Notes under the pieces: generated by a model
Databases searched by the model: none
Seen by the model: the letters and a program-made list of their open reading frames with translations, nothing else
Told to the model about the DNA's origin: nothing
Assembly (NCBI RefSeq): GCF_001270265.1
Contig: NZ_LGAP01000007.1
Coordinates: forward strand, 62,001-126,000
Source: Ensifer adhaerens
Lineage (GTDB): Bacteria > Pseudomonadota > Alphaproteobacteria > Rhizobiales > Rhizobiaceae
DNA: 64,000 nt
Direction of reading: 5' to 3'
Shown: in pieces, positions 55,517-63,753 of the stretch
How positions within the stretch are numbered: the first letter of the stretch is position 1
How the letters are laid out: each line of letters begins with the position of its first letter
Program-made: the position numbers and the translations under genes

Positions 55517-57229
55517 GTGGGATCGAAGACGATTGATCGGCGGCGACCACTGGTCGCCACCGCCTTGACATCGACCCGGCAGGCCTTCGTTGGCGTGGCG
55601 GCGCTCAGCGCGGTCACCAACATTCTTATGCTGACCGGCCCATTGTTCATGATGCAGGTCTACGATCGGGTGCTGGCAAGCCGCAGCGTGCCGACATTGG
55701 TGGCGCTGACGCTGCTGGCGATCGGTCTCTACCTCTTCCTTGGTTTGCTGGAGGTGCTGCGCGCGCGGATCCTGACGCAGATCGGCCAGAGACTCGAGGA
55801 GCAGCTCGGTGGCCCGACATTTGATGCGGTACTCAAGCTGCCACTTCGCATGTCGAAGAAGGAAGCGATTTCCCAGCCGCTGCGCGATCTCGACCAGATC
55901 CGACAGTTTATGAGCGGCCAGGGGCCGATCGCCATTTGCGACATGCCGTGGCTGCCGGTCTATCTCGCGATCCTGTTTCTGTTTCACGCCTATCTTGGAT
56001 GGCTGGCCGTCGCCGGTGCCATGGTTTTGATCGTGCTCACGCTGGCAAGCGAGTTGGTCCTGCGCGCGCCGATGCAGCGCCTTGCTCAGATGACGTCGTC
56101 ACGAGCGGAATTCATCGAGGCCGGACGTCGTAATGCCGAGGCGCTCCGTGCGATGGGCATGACGGGGCCCTACGCGGCCAAATGGCATGCTGCCAATTCC
56201 GATTATGTCGATGAGCAGCGGCGCACGAGCGACGCGACCAGCAGTTTTGCCACCACGTCCAAGATTTTCCGCCTGGCGCTGCAGTCGGCGGTGCTGGCCC
56301 TCGGTGCCTGGCTTGCGATCTACCAGCTGGCCTCACCCGGCGCGATGATCGCGTCATCGATCCTGACGTCGCGGGCGCTGGCGCCGATCGAGCAGGCAAT
56401 CGCGCAGTGGCGCGGATTCGTCAACGCCCGTCAGGCCCGCCGTCGCCTGGAAGACGTGCTCGCGACCTTCTCGGACTATCGCCGGCCGATGCCATTACCG
56501 ATGCCGAAGCGCACACTCGACGTCGCCACGCTTACGGTTGTTGCGCCGGGAACAACCGTCCCGATTGTGCGTGACGTGGCTTTCGGGCTTTGGGCCGGGC
56601 AGGGGCTCGGCATCATCGGTCCGAGCGGATCCGGAAAGTCGACCTTGGCCCGTGCACTGGTCGGTATCTGGCCACCGGCGCGTGGCACTATCCGCCTGGA
56701 TGGGGCCGAACTCCACAACTGGGATCCGGAAGCGCTCGGCTCTTCGGTCGGCTATCTGCCGCAGGGCGTTGAACTGTTCGACGGCACGGTCGCCGAGAAC
56801 ATCAGCCGCTTTGCGGACAATGCCGACCCGGCGGCAATCATCGAGGCGGCTACACAGGCTGGCGTGCATGAGCTCGTGCTCTCGATGCCGGATGGCTACG
56901 ACACGCGCATCGGCGCGGCCGGTGCCATTCTTTCGGCCGGTCAGCGCCAGCGGGTCGGCCTTGCACGCGCGCTCTATGGCAAAGCATTCCTGATTGTGCT
57001 CGATGAGCCGAATGCCAGCCTCGATGCCGAGGGTGAAGCGGGTCTCACCAACGCGATCATCGCGGCCCGTCAGGCCGGTTCAATCGTGGTGGTTATCGCC
57101 CACCGCCCGAACGCACTCGCCGCGGTGGACCAGGTGCTGGTCATGGCGAAGGGCGGCATGGTCGCCTTTGGACCTCGTGATGAAGTCCTGCGCAAAACCA
57201 CCGTGCGCGCTGTCCCGGAGAGTGCGTGA
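55517..57229 (+). CDS. type I secretion ABC exporter (PrtD/HasD family)
   Basis: 570 residues from GTG 55517, ten bases after the RTX stop. N-terminal membrane domain with six hydrophobic segments and no C39 peptidase-like domain, as in PrtD. Walker A G-P-S-G-S-G-K-S-T at 368-376, signature L-S-A-G-Q-R-Q at 472-478, Walker B F-L-I-V-L-D-E-P at 491-498. It energises export of the RTX protein across the inner membrane. Its stop overlaps the membrane fusion protein start. Confidence 0.95.
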   Translation: MGSKTIDRRRPLVATALTSTRQAFVGVAALSAVTNILMLTGPLFMMQVYDRVLASRSVPTLVALTLLAIGLYLFLGLLEVLRARILTQIGQRLEEQLGGPTFDAVLKLPLRMSKKEAISQPLRDLDQIRQFMSGQGPIAICDMPWLPVYLAILFLFHAYLGWLAVAGAMVLIVLTLASELVLRAPMQRLAQMTSSRAEFIEAGRRNAEALRAMGMTGPYAAKWHAANSDYVDEQRRTSDATSSFATTSKIFRLALQSAVLALGAWLAIYQLASPGAMIASSILTSRALAPIEQAIAQWRGFVNARQARRRLEDVLATFSDYRRPMPLPMPKRTLDVATLTVVAPGTTVPIVRDVAFGLWAGQGLGIIGPSGSGKSTLARALVGIWPPARGTIRLDGAELHNWDPEALGSSVGYLPQGVELFDGTVAENISRFADNADPAAIIEAATQAGVHELVLSMPDGYDTRIGAAGAILSAGQRQRVGLARALYGKAFLIVLDEPNASLDAEGEAGLTNAIIAARQAGSIVVVIAHRPNALAAVDQVLVMAKGGMVAFGPRDEVLRKTTVRAVPESA

Positions 57230-58536
57230 TGAGGGATCAAACAAGCAAGGCGTCACGCGCAATCCGGCGCTACATGCTGATTTCCGGCGTTTCCGTCACC
57301 GTTCTCCTTCTTGGAGCCGGCGGCTGGGCCGCGACCAGTAAACTTTCAGGCGCGGTCGTCGGCATGGGCACTGTCGTCGTCGAGGGCAACGTTAAGCGCA
57401 TCCAGCACCGGGAAGGCGGCATCGTCGGCGAGATCCGGGTGCGCGACGGCAGCCGCGTCAGGGCCGGCGACTTGTTGGTCCGTCTCGACGATACAGTGAC
57501 CCGCGCCAACCTCGCCATGGTCAGCAAGCAGATCGATCAGCTGATCGCGCGCTCGATGAGGCTTACGGCCGAACGCGACAATGCGCTTCAGATCATGGTT
57601 CCCGAGGAGCTCGAGACCCGCCTCGATCAGCGCGAGATCGCCGATTATGTCCAATCCGAACGCGCGCTGTTCGTTGCCCGCCGAGAGACGATCGAAGGAC
57701 AGAAGGCACAACTGCAGCAGCGCATCGGGCAATTGCAGCAGGAAGCCGATGGACTGACGGCGCGTCGGTCGGCCAAGGACGACGAGTTGCGATTGATCGA
57801 GCAGGAAATCGCTGGCATCTCGACCCTGCACCAGAAGGGCTTGATGCCGTTCTCGCGCCTGGCGGAGCTCCAACGCCTCCGCGCCCAGCTCTCGGGCGAG
57901 CGCGGACAGTTGACTGCCGAGGTTGCCCGCACCGCCACCCGCCGGACCGAAACCGAGCTGCAGATCCTGCAACTCGACCAGGATCGCCGCTCGGAAGTGC
58001 TGACTGAACTGCGTGACGTCGACAACAAGCTGGCCGAACTCTCCGAGCAAAAGGTTGCGGCTCAAGACCAGCTGAAACGCATCGACCTCTTGGCGCCACA
58101 GGACGGCATCGTTCATGAACTGGCGGTGCATACCGTCGGCGGCGTGATCTCTGCGGGCGAGACGGTGATGCAGGTCGTGCCGGTCAACGATAGCCTGGTC
58201 GTTGAAGCAAAGGTGCAGCCGGCCGACATAGACCAGCTCCATATCGGCCAGAATGTGGTCCTGCGCTTCTCAGCTTTCAATCAGCGCACGACGCCGGAGA
58301 TCGGTGGTGCGATCACCACGATTGCGGCCAACCTCAGCACCAACCCGCAGACAGGCGAGGTCTGGTACGGCGTCCGGATCAGGATTCCCAAACTGGAGCT
58401 CGAACGGCTCGGAGATCTCGCGCTGCACGCCGGCATGCCGCTTGAAGCCTTTATCCAGACGGGCGAGCGCACCGCCTTGTCCTATCTTGTCAAGCCGCTC
58501 GCCGATCAGATCAATAGAGCAATGCGCGAGGAGTAA
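57229..58536 (+). CDS. type I secretion membrane fusion protein (HlyD/PrtE family)
   Basis: 435 residues from ATG 57229 (a GTG at 57226 is also possible). A single N-terminal membrane segment (M-L-I-S-G-V-S-V-T-V-L-L-L-G-A-G-G-W-A-A) is followed by lipoyl half-motifs (R-I-Q-H-R-E-G-G-I-V). A long coiled-coil of about 170 residues and the HlyD beta domain (L-L-A-P-Q-D-G-I-V-H-E-L) complete it. It links the ABC exporter to an outer-membrane TolC-like channel, which is not encoded here and must come from elsewhere. Confidence 0.95.
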   Translation: MRDQTSKASRAIRRYMLISGVSVTVLLLGAGGWAATSKLSGAVVGMGTVVVEGNVKRIQHREGGIVGEIRVRDGSRVRAGDLLVRLDDTVTRANLAMVSKQIDQLIARSMRLTAERDNALQIMVPEELETRLDQREIADYVQSERALFVARRETIEGQKAQLQQRIGQLQQEADGLTARRSAKDDELRLIEQEIAGISTLHQKGLMPFSRLAELQRLRAQLSGERGQLTAEVARTATRRTETELQILQLDQDRRSEVLTELRDVDNKLAELSEQKVAAQDQLKRIDLLAPQDGIVHELAVHTVGGVISAGETVMQVVPVNDSLVVEAKVQPADIDQLHIGQNVVLRFSAFNQRTTPEIGGAITTIAANLSTNPQTGEVWYGVRIRIPKLELERLGDLALHAGMPLEAFIQTGERTALSYLVKPLADQINRAMREE

Positions 58537-58763
58537 CGGTCGGTCCGAGGCTGGGAGGATCTTTCACAGTGCCGTCCGGTTCCCTTTTCCTCGTTTTCAA
58601 ACATCGACCTGAACGCGAAGAACTCTCTTAATAGAGAGCGGCAACCCTGCGAGGCATTCGGGAGAAACGTCCGTATCCAACCGAAACTATACACTTATTA
58701 AGTGAGTAAATATAAACAATTCGCGCAAAGACTTTAGGCATTTTTGATCGAATTGCGTGTGAC

Positions 58764-59270
58764 ATGAATTCAATTTTCCGCGTGACCGGTGGTGCGCAAG
58801 TTGATGACCGATGGTTTCCAAAAAACTATTTTCTGGTCTCTATCCTGCTGGTCGGCTTCCTCATCGGGGTCGATTTATTCGATGCACCTATCCACAATGG
58901 GGATATCGACGACATCCTGAGGGCCTTGCAAGTTCAAGCACTTCTCCAGGATGGCGGATGGCTCAATCCGACAATACCGGGCATACACATGCCCGAGCCG
59001 TACATCTCGCCATGGTCGCGGCTAGTCGACTTGCCTTACGCGCTCATCGCCTTAACGCTTCAGTCGACCTTGGGACAAGACGGGGCGCTCACCGTTGCCT
59101 TCTTCGTTTGGCCAGCGATCATGGCAGTCCTATTCTGCATCGGATTTGTTGGAGTTCTGGGGCGCATCGCGCCGGGAAGAGGAGAGCCTTCGCCGGCAAT
59201 CTCCGTCATCATATTCTTCATGCCCTATGCCGTATGGGAGTTCACCCCCGGGGGCCACACTTCGGATTGA
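58764..59270 (+). pseudogene. membrane protein (glycosyltransferase-like N-terminus), truncated by IS110
   Basis: 168 codons with three or more hydrophobic segments (L-V-S-I-L-L-V-G-F-L-I-G-V; F-V-W-P-A-I-M-A-V-L-F-C-I-G-F-V-G-V-L) and H-N-G-D-I-D-D near the first. The arrangement recalls polytopic GT-C-type membrane proteins. Similarity to any membrane protein ends at about 59252 where IS110 sequence begins. The rest of the gene is lost. Confidence 0.6.
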
Positions 59271-59554
59271 CGCCGAAGAAATATCAATCGGGCGAGACCG
59301 ATCATAGCGGTCGCATCTCGAAGATCGGCGATGGGGGTGTGCGCACCGCGCTCTACGAGGCGGCCAACGTCATCCCGACGCGACCGGTCAAAGGCTCCGA
59401 TCTGAAGGGCTGGGCGTTGGCGGTCGCCAGACGTGCCGGTCTGAGAAAGGCGCGCGTCGCGCTGGCCCGCAAGCTGGCGGTGGTGTTGCATCGCATGCTC
59501 AGGGACCGAACCAACTTCATCGCTCATAAGGGAGCGCCAGCCCTGGCGGCTTGA
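59252..59554 (+). pseudogene. IS110 family transposase C-terminal fragment
   Basis: The frame reads H-F-G-L-T-P-K-K-Y-Q-S-G-E-T-D-H-S-G-R-I-S-K-I-G-D-G-G-V-R-T, with breaks allowed, then A-R-K-L-A-V-V-L-H-R-M. This is the end of a Transposase_20 domain. It belongs to a different IS110 subgroup from the intact gene at 19188. The non-coding segment up to about 59807 probably is its right flank. Confidence 0.85.
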
Positions 59555-59807
59555 TCGGAGGAGACGACAAGACAGGCTTTCGGACGGGCACAGCCATCAG
59601 CCCTCCGCAGCAAGGTCCCTTCGCCGGGACGATGGATGGGTTAGGCCGTTATGCGATCAGCAGCACGCGGTGACTGCGCCGTTCTAGATTGGCCAACCGG
59701 TCCTCAGCAGACCCCATAGAGCAGCGGCAAAGCTCCGACTGCGGACAGAAGCAAGCACTCGGCGAGGGATTGAGCGCACAAGGGATTGACGCAAAGCCCG
59801 TTACAGA
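59555..59807. mobile_element. right flank of the IS110 fragment
   Basis: About 250 bp between the transposase stop and the 29-bp repeat, with no gene. The last bases before the repeat (AAAGCCCGTTACAGA) may be the IS end. Confidence 0.4.
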
Positions 59808-59836
59808 AGGATCGCATAATGTATCGACTGGAATGC
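59808..59836 (+). repeat. 29-bp direct repeat, right copy
   Basis: Exact match to 46424-46452, same orientation, 13.4 kb apart. Confidence 0.8.
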
Positions 59837-59980
59837 CGCCTGCGCGCGGCAGATCTGGAAGCTTCCGAATATCTGCCAGGCGACAGCGTCTGGTGGGATG
59901 ATCGGGTGGGTATCACCCGTGCCTGGTGGCATTCTCAACCGCTGTCTCTGATCGTTCCGCCCGGCATCCGCCTTGGCTGG

Positions 59981-60172
59981 TCACTCCGTCTGTCGAGCCA
60001 GTATCAGCGCTGCTTCCACGCCCCTTTCCAGAATCTCCTCTGCCAGCGAAGGATCTTTGACCGCCCGCGCGATCTGAAGAGTTCCGACCATCAAGCCGAA
60101 GATCCCAAGCGCTCGTCGGTCGCTCAGGTCTGAGCCGGCGTCGGGCAACCGCTTCGACAGTTCGGGCGCGAC
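59981..60172 (-). pseudogene. TetR family regulator, C-terminal remnant
   Basis: The minus strand reads R-R-A-L-G-I-F-G-L-M-V-G-T-L-Q-I-A-R-A-V-K-D, then A-E-E-I-L-E-R-G-V-E-A-A-L-I-L-A-R and a stop at 59981. This is the ligand-domain end typical of AcrR/TetR proteins. The helix-turn-helix half is missing. Confidence 0.7.
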
Positions 60173-60277
60173 ACACTACACACTCAAGAAATGGCTCTGA
60201 GTGGAGGATCGTTGCGAACTTAGGGTCCATGCATAGTGGTGAAAATCTGACGCTTGGCACTCGCGTGCCAGCCAAGC

Positions 60278-61282
60278 TCAGTTTTTCAACTCCTTCTTCA
60301 GTTCGTTTAAGAAACGCCAGTCGGTGCCTTCGGCCAAGAGCTTCTCGGGCGAGCTCTTGAGCATCCCGACCTCGTGGAGGCGCAGAGCGTAGAAGCGCAG
60401 GGTGTCCTCAGCGCTATACTCACGCCAACCGTAGGGAAGCGCCTTCATGACCTGCAGGGTATGGTCATAACGCTTGGAATAGCCCTGCTCCACCATGAAC
60501 TGCGCGGACTGCTCTGGCTCGCTGGCGCAGAAATCCGCCGCTTTCAGGATGGCGCGGAGGGCGCGTTTGGTGGCCACCGGATACGTGCGGACGAACTCCC
60601 GGTTCCCAGCCAGCATGCAGCAGAAGTATTGCGACCAGGGCCGGTCCACCGTGCTGCTAATCACCACATGGCCGATCTGCTGCTCCCGCATCTCCTGCGG
60701 TTCGGGGGGAAACCCCAGGTAGGCATCGATCTTCCCCTCACTTAGGAGGCGGATGGACTCGGGTCCCGGATGCGTGACGAAGTGTATGTCGTTATGGAGG
60801 TTCAGGCCCACATAGGCTGTTATACTGGCGAGAAAAACGTATCGGCTGGAATCTAGCGTCGGCACGGCCACGGTCTTCCCCTTGAGGTCCCGGATCGCCT
60901 GGACGCGATCGGTCCCGAACAGCTCAAAGCAGCCGACGTGGAGTCCTGCCAGGATGACGATGGGATCCCCCGCCTCCAGGCGGAGAAGGAGCGGGGCAGC
61001 GAAATGCCCATTAAGGTCGGCTTCACCGGAGGCGAGGGCCGGCGCGATGTCTGCGGTCCCCCCTTTTTGGAGGAAGTGCACCTCGGTGAACCCTTCGCTG
61101 CGCAGCAGTTCTTCGGCTACATACTGGGGGGCTTGACAGATGCTGGGAATCCGGACGAGCCGGATCCGCGTCGTCTCAGGCGGCGGCTCGGCCCACGCCT
61201 TTGTCGCCTTTCCGAAAAAGCTCACAGCGCCGGCCGCCGCGGCGCCCGCGACGAAAGTGCGGCGATTCTGAATGATCTGCAT
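60278..61282 (-). CDS. ABC transporter substrate-binding protein, NitT/TauT-like, Tat signal
   Basis: 334 residues from ATG 61282 behind AGGAG. N-terminal twin-arginine motif N-R-R-T-F-V-A-G followed by an alanine-rich hydrophobic stretch ending in A-W-A predicts Tat export. The mature part has the NMT1/SsuA-like fold (P-S-I-C-Q-A-P-Q-Y-V-A-E-E-L-L; L-K-G-K-T-V-A-V-P). It would bind a small anion, sulfonate or aromatic carboxylate in the periplasm. No permease or ATPase gene is nearby, so it must share a transporter or have lost its partners. Confidence 0.88.
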   Translation of the reverse strand: MQIIQNRRTFVAGAAAAGAVSFFGKATKAWAEPPPETTRIRLVRIPSICQAPQYVAEELLRSEGFTEVHFLQKGGTADIAPALASGEADLNGHFAAPLLLRLEAGDPIVILAGLHVGCFELFGTDRVQAIRDLKGKTVAVPTLDSSRYVFLASITAYVGLNLHNDIHFVTHPGPESIRLLSEGKIDAYLGFPPEPQEMREQQIGHVVISSTVDRPWSQYFCCMLAGNREFVRTYPVATKRALRAILKAADFCASEPEQSAQFMVEQGYSKRYDHTLQVMKALPYGWREYSAEDTLRFYALRLHEVGMLKSSPEKLLAEGTDWRFLNELKKELKN

Positions 61283-61712
61283 CGGACGCTCCTCTCCCCA
61301 AATCGCCAAACAGCAAGTCTGGCCGGAACCGAGCAGAACGTATCCCGATTAGAAGCGCACGCGGCGCAGATCGACGAGCGCCTTTCTTGATACGAGGTTG
61401 CGCGCTCTAGATCGCTGGCCCGTGCCATCCCAGCCAGAAATGCGAAAGGATACGCCCTATCTGCTCAGAAAGCGAGGCAATAGCCCTGACCAGCCGGTTG
61501 TGCCCAATGGCGACCTCGAGCCTCTTCTGGCGTTCGGCAAAAAGGGGCGTCTGCGGGTCCTTCGCATCGGGTATTAAGCGGCGGGTTTGCACCACTAGAA
61601 GGGCGGCTGCTCTTGCGGGCGTGCTTGCGGTCCACGAGACATCAAGCGTCTCGCTTGCGCTAGCGGGTACAGCGCAGGACTATCATCTCGAGGAAAACTG
61701 ACGGAGGAGCGG
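61283..61712. other. intergenic region without a recognised gene
   Basis: A 62-codon minus-strand frame (61407-61595) and a 67-codon plus-strand frame (61498-61701) are not recognisable. The right end carries the cupin ribosome site (GGAGGAG at 61702-61708). Confidence 0.4.
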
Positions 61713-62165
61713 ATGGCGGAACCGAATTCACCCAAAGCTCAAGCGGACCGGGTAGTTGATGTGTTCGGCGAGACTGTGATTATCCGTGGCGATCCGGCAG
61801 GTGCGCTTCTTGACGTGGCAGTAATCGAGGAGATTGTCCCACCTTCGGTTGGCGCACCGCTGCACCGCCACAGCAAGGAAGATGAGGTCTCCTACGTTGT
61901 CGAAGGGATGTTTCGGTTCTGGCGTGGCGATGAAGTGCTCGACGTCGGTCCGGGCGGCATCGCATTCCTACCCCGCCATCAGGTCCACACCTTCAAGAAC
62001 ATTGGTACAGGCCCTGGCCGCCTTCTCACCGTCATCCTGCCCGCAGGCTTCGAACGCTTCTTCGAGGTGGTTGCGGAGCGACGCTTCGGAGACGAGGACC
62101 TGGAAGAGATTGCGACCATCGCGGCTGAGTTTGGGATGGAAATACTGGGGCCGCCACCTGCCTGA
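61713..62165 (+). CDS. cupin domain protein
   Basis: 150 residues from ATG 61713. Cupin motif 1 appears in G-A-P-L-H-R-H-S-K-E-D-E-V-S-Y-V-V-E-G, with His and Glu metal ligands, and motif 2 in P-R-H-Q-V-H-T-F-K-N. It is a single-domain beta-barrel, possibly an oxygenase, isomerase or small-molecule sensor; the substrate is not evident. Convergent with the cyclase gene. Confidence 0.85.
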   Translation: MAEPNSPKAQADRVVDVFGETVIIRGDPAGALLDVAVIEEIVPPSVGAPLHRHSKEDEVSYVVEGMFRFWRGDEVLDVGPGGIAFLPRHQVHTFKNIGTGPGRLLTVILPAGFERFFEVVAERRFGDEDLEEIATIAAEFGMEILGPPPA

Positions 62166-62225
62166 GTTGCGGCAAGCGTGAATTCACTGCCCGCCCCCAA
62201 AGCCGCAGGCTGGTGCTCATGATCG

Positions 62226-63374
62226 TCACCATGACGGTCCAAGCCACCGAACAATTTCATAAGCCGGCATCGGGCGGTGGAAACCCTTCAGAGTCAATTC
62301 GCCAACAGGAATGGATTCGATGAGTGGCTCGACCGCGCCGAAGACCCGCTGGCTGACGAGAATCTGACGGGATTTGGCCTCCTCGCACAATCGGGCCGCA
62401 TGGTTCGGAACGGTACCGATGACCGCATAATCCGAGCGCTGGTCGAAGCCGATCTGTCCGATGGTTGCGTGGCCCCGGTCGATGCCGATTCCGAAACCGA
62501 GCACATAGCCGCGCTTGCGCCATCGCTCTGAATGCTCGTCAATGGCGTCACGCATCGCCACGGCCATTGAAACAGCTCTCTCGGTGTGGCCGGCGCAGGG
62601 CAGGGGGTCGTTGAAAATCACAACAATGCCGTCACCCACGAACCGCTCCAACGTCCCTTCGTGGCGGGTGATTTGTTCACCGAGACAGGAATGGTACTCG
62701 CCAAGAACTGTCATCACCTCTTCAGGCTCGGCAGTCTCGGCAAATGCTGTAAAGCCGCGCAGATCGCAGAAAACGACCGTCACCTCGCGGCGGTGGCTTT
62801 GGAGAAGCGCGTCGCCATTGCCGGTCGCAACTATGAGATCGGCAACCTGAGCGGGCAGATACCGTCGGAGTCGAGCCATCCGCTCGATCTCCGTGATCTG
62901 CTCCGCCACTTTCTGTTCCAGGGATTGGTTCCATGCTGCCAGTTGCGCCGCCTGGTCCTGAAGGCTCCGCGCCTGGGCTTCGACGGTGTCGTGAAGCGCC
63001 TTCTGCCGCAGCATCGAGCGGACGCGTGCCAGCAGCGCCTTGTGCTCGAACGGCTTGGTCAGATAGTCGTCGCCGCCGGCGTCCAACCCCTCGATGACAT
63101 CTCGCGTGTCGGCTTTCGCCGTCACGAGGATGACCGGGATCGATTGTAGCGAAATGTCCTGCTTGAGCAGGCGCACGACGCTGATGCCGTCGAGCTTCGG
63201 CATCATGATGTCGAGAAGGATGAGGTCAGGCTTGACGTCGCGCACTTTAGCAAGCGCCTCTTCGCCATCCGCGGCGGTCACCACTTCGTAGCCATTCGCC
63301 TCGAGGCGCATGCGCAGGATTTCGAGATTCTCCGGCGTGTCGTCGACGGCGAGAATGCGGGGCGGATCGTGCAT
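62226..63374 (-). CDS. response regulator with adenylate/guanylate cyclase output
   Basis: 382 residues from ATG 63374 behind GGGAGG; the longer frame to 63569 is a shadow. The receiver domain (I-L-A-V-D-D-T-P-E-N, phosphoacceptor Asp in L-I-L-L-D-I-M-M-P-K, V-T-A-K, T-K-P-F) occupies residues 5-125. A coiled-coil follows. The class III cyclase domain (V-V-F-C-D-L-R-G-F-T-A-F, F-V-G-D-G-I-V-V-I-F-N-D-P, G-I-G-I-D-R-G-H-A-T-I-G) ends the protein. The first acidic metal ligand is in F-C-D-L-R; the second is in G-D-G. It couples a phosphorelay to cyclic nucleotide synthesis. Confidence 0.92.
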   Translation of the reverse strand: MHDPPRILAVDDTPENLEILRMRLEANGYEVVTAADGEEALAKVRDVKPDLILLDIMMPKLDGISVVRLLKQDISLQSIPVILVTAKADTRDVIEGLDAGGDDYLTKPFEHKALLARVRSMLRQKALHDTVEAQARSLQDQAAQLAAWNQSLEQKVAEQITEIERMARLRRYLPAQVADLIVATGNGDALLQSHRREVTVVFCDLRGFTAFAETAEPEEVMTVLGEYHSCLGEQITRHEGTLERFVGDGIVVIFNDPLPCAGHTERAVSMAVAMRDAIDEHSERWRKRGYVLGFGIGIDRGHATIGQIGFDQRSDYAVIGTVPNHAARLCEEAKSRQILVSQRVFGAVEPLIESIPVGELTLKGFHRPMPAYEIVRWLGPSW

Positions 63375-63387
63375 GGTGCAGCCTCCC

Positions 63388-63753
63388 TCAGGCCAGGAGT
63401 TCCCGGACCTTTGCCAGCAGTTGGCGCGGGCTGAATGGCTTGGCGACGTAGCCGTCGCATCCTGCAGCCAGGGCTTTCGCCTCATCGCCCGACAACGCGT
63501 AGGAAGTGACGGCGATGATTGGGATGTGCTGGAGCGCCGGATCGGACTTGATGCGGCGAGTCGCTTCATACCCGTCCATCACCGGTAGCTGGATGTCCAT
63601 AAGGATCAAGTCCGGCCTGTGGGCCGCCGCAGCCGCCACGCCGGCGGCACCATCCGCGGCCTCGATCAGTTCATATTCGGTCGTGGCGATGAGATCGCGG
63701 ACGATCTGGCGATTGTCTTCAGTGTCTTCCACCATCAGGATTCGTTTGCTCAT
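63388..63753 (-). CDS. CheY-like single-domain response regulator
   Basis: 121 residues. Acidic pocket I-L-M-V-E-D-T-E-D-N, phosphoacceptor Asp in L-I-L-M-D-I-Q-L-P-V, T-S-Y-A and A-K-P-F-S are all present. It resembles DivK-type regulators. The ATG overlaps the stop of the upstream histidine kinase (ATGA) and it lies 13 bp before the cyclase gene, so the three form one operon. Confidence 0.93.
   Translation of the reverse strand: MSKRILMVEDTEDNRQIVRDLIATTEYELIEAADGAAGVAAAAAHRPDLILMDIQLPVMDGYEATRRIKSDPALQHIPIIAVTSYALSGDEAKALAAGCDGYVAKPFSPRQLLAKVRELLA

Noticed and set aside
51135-55571. Many short antisense frames with repeating sequence, superficially like an array
   Set aside because: The repeats are long coding modules of 396-450 bp, not short repeats with unique spacers, so this is not CRISPR.
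63375-63569. N-terminal extension of the receiver-cyclase
   Set aside because: It is antisense-frame shadow of the CheY-like gene; ATG 63374 has GGGAGG at the correct distance.
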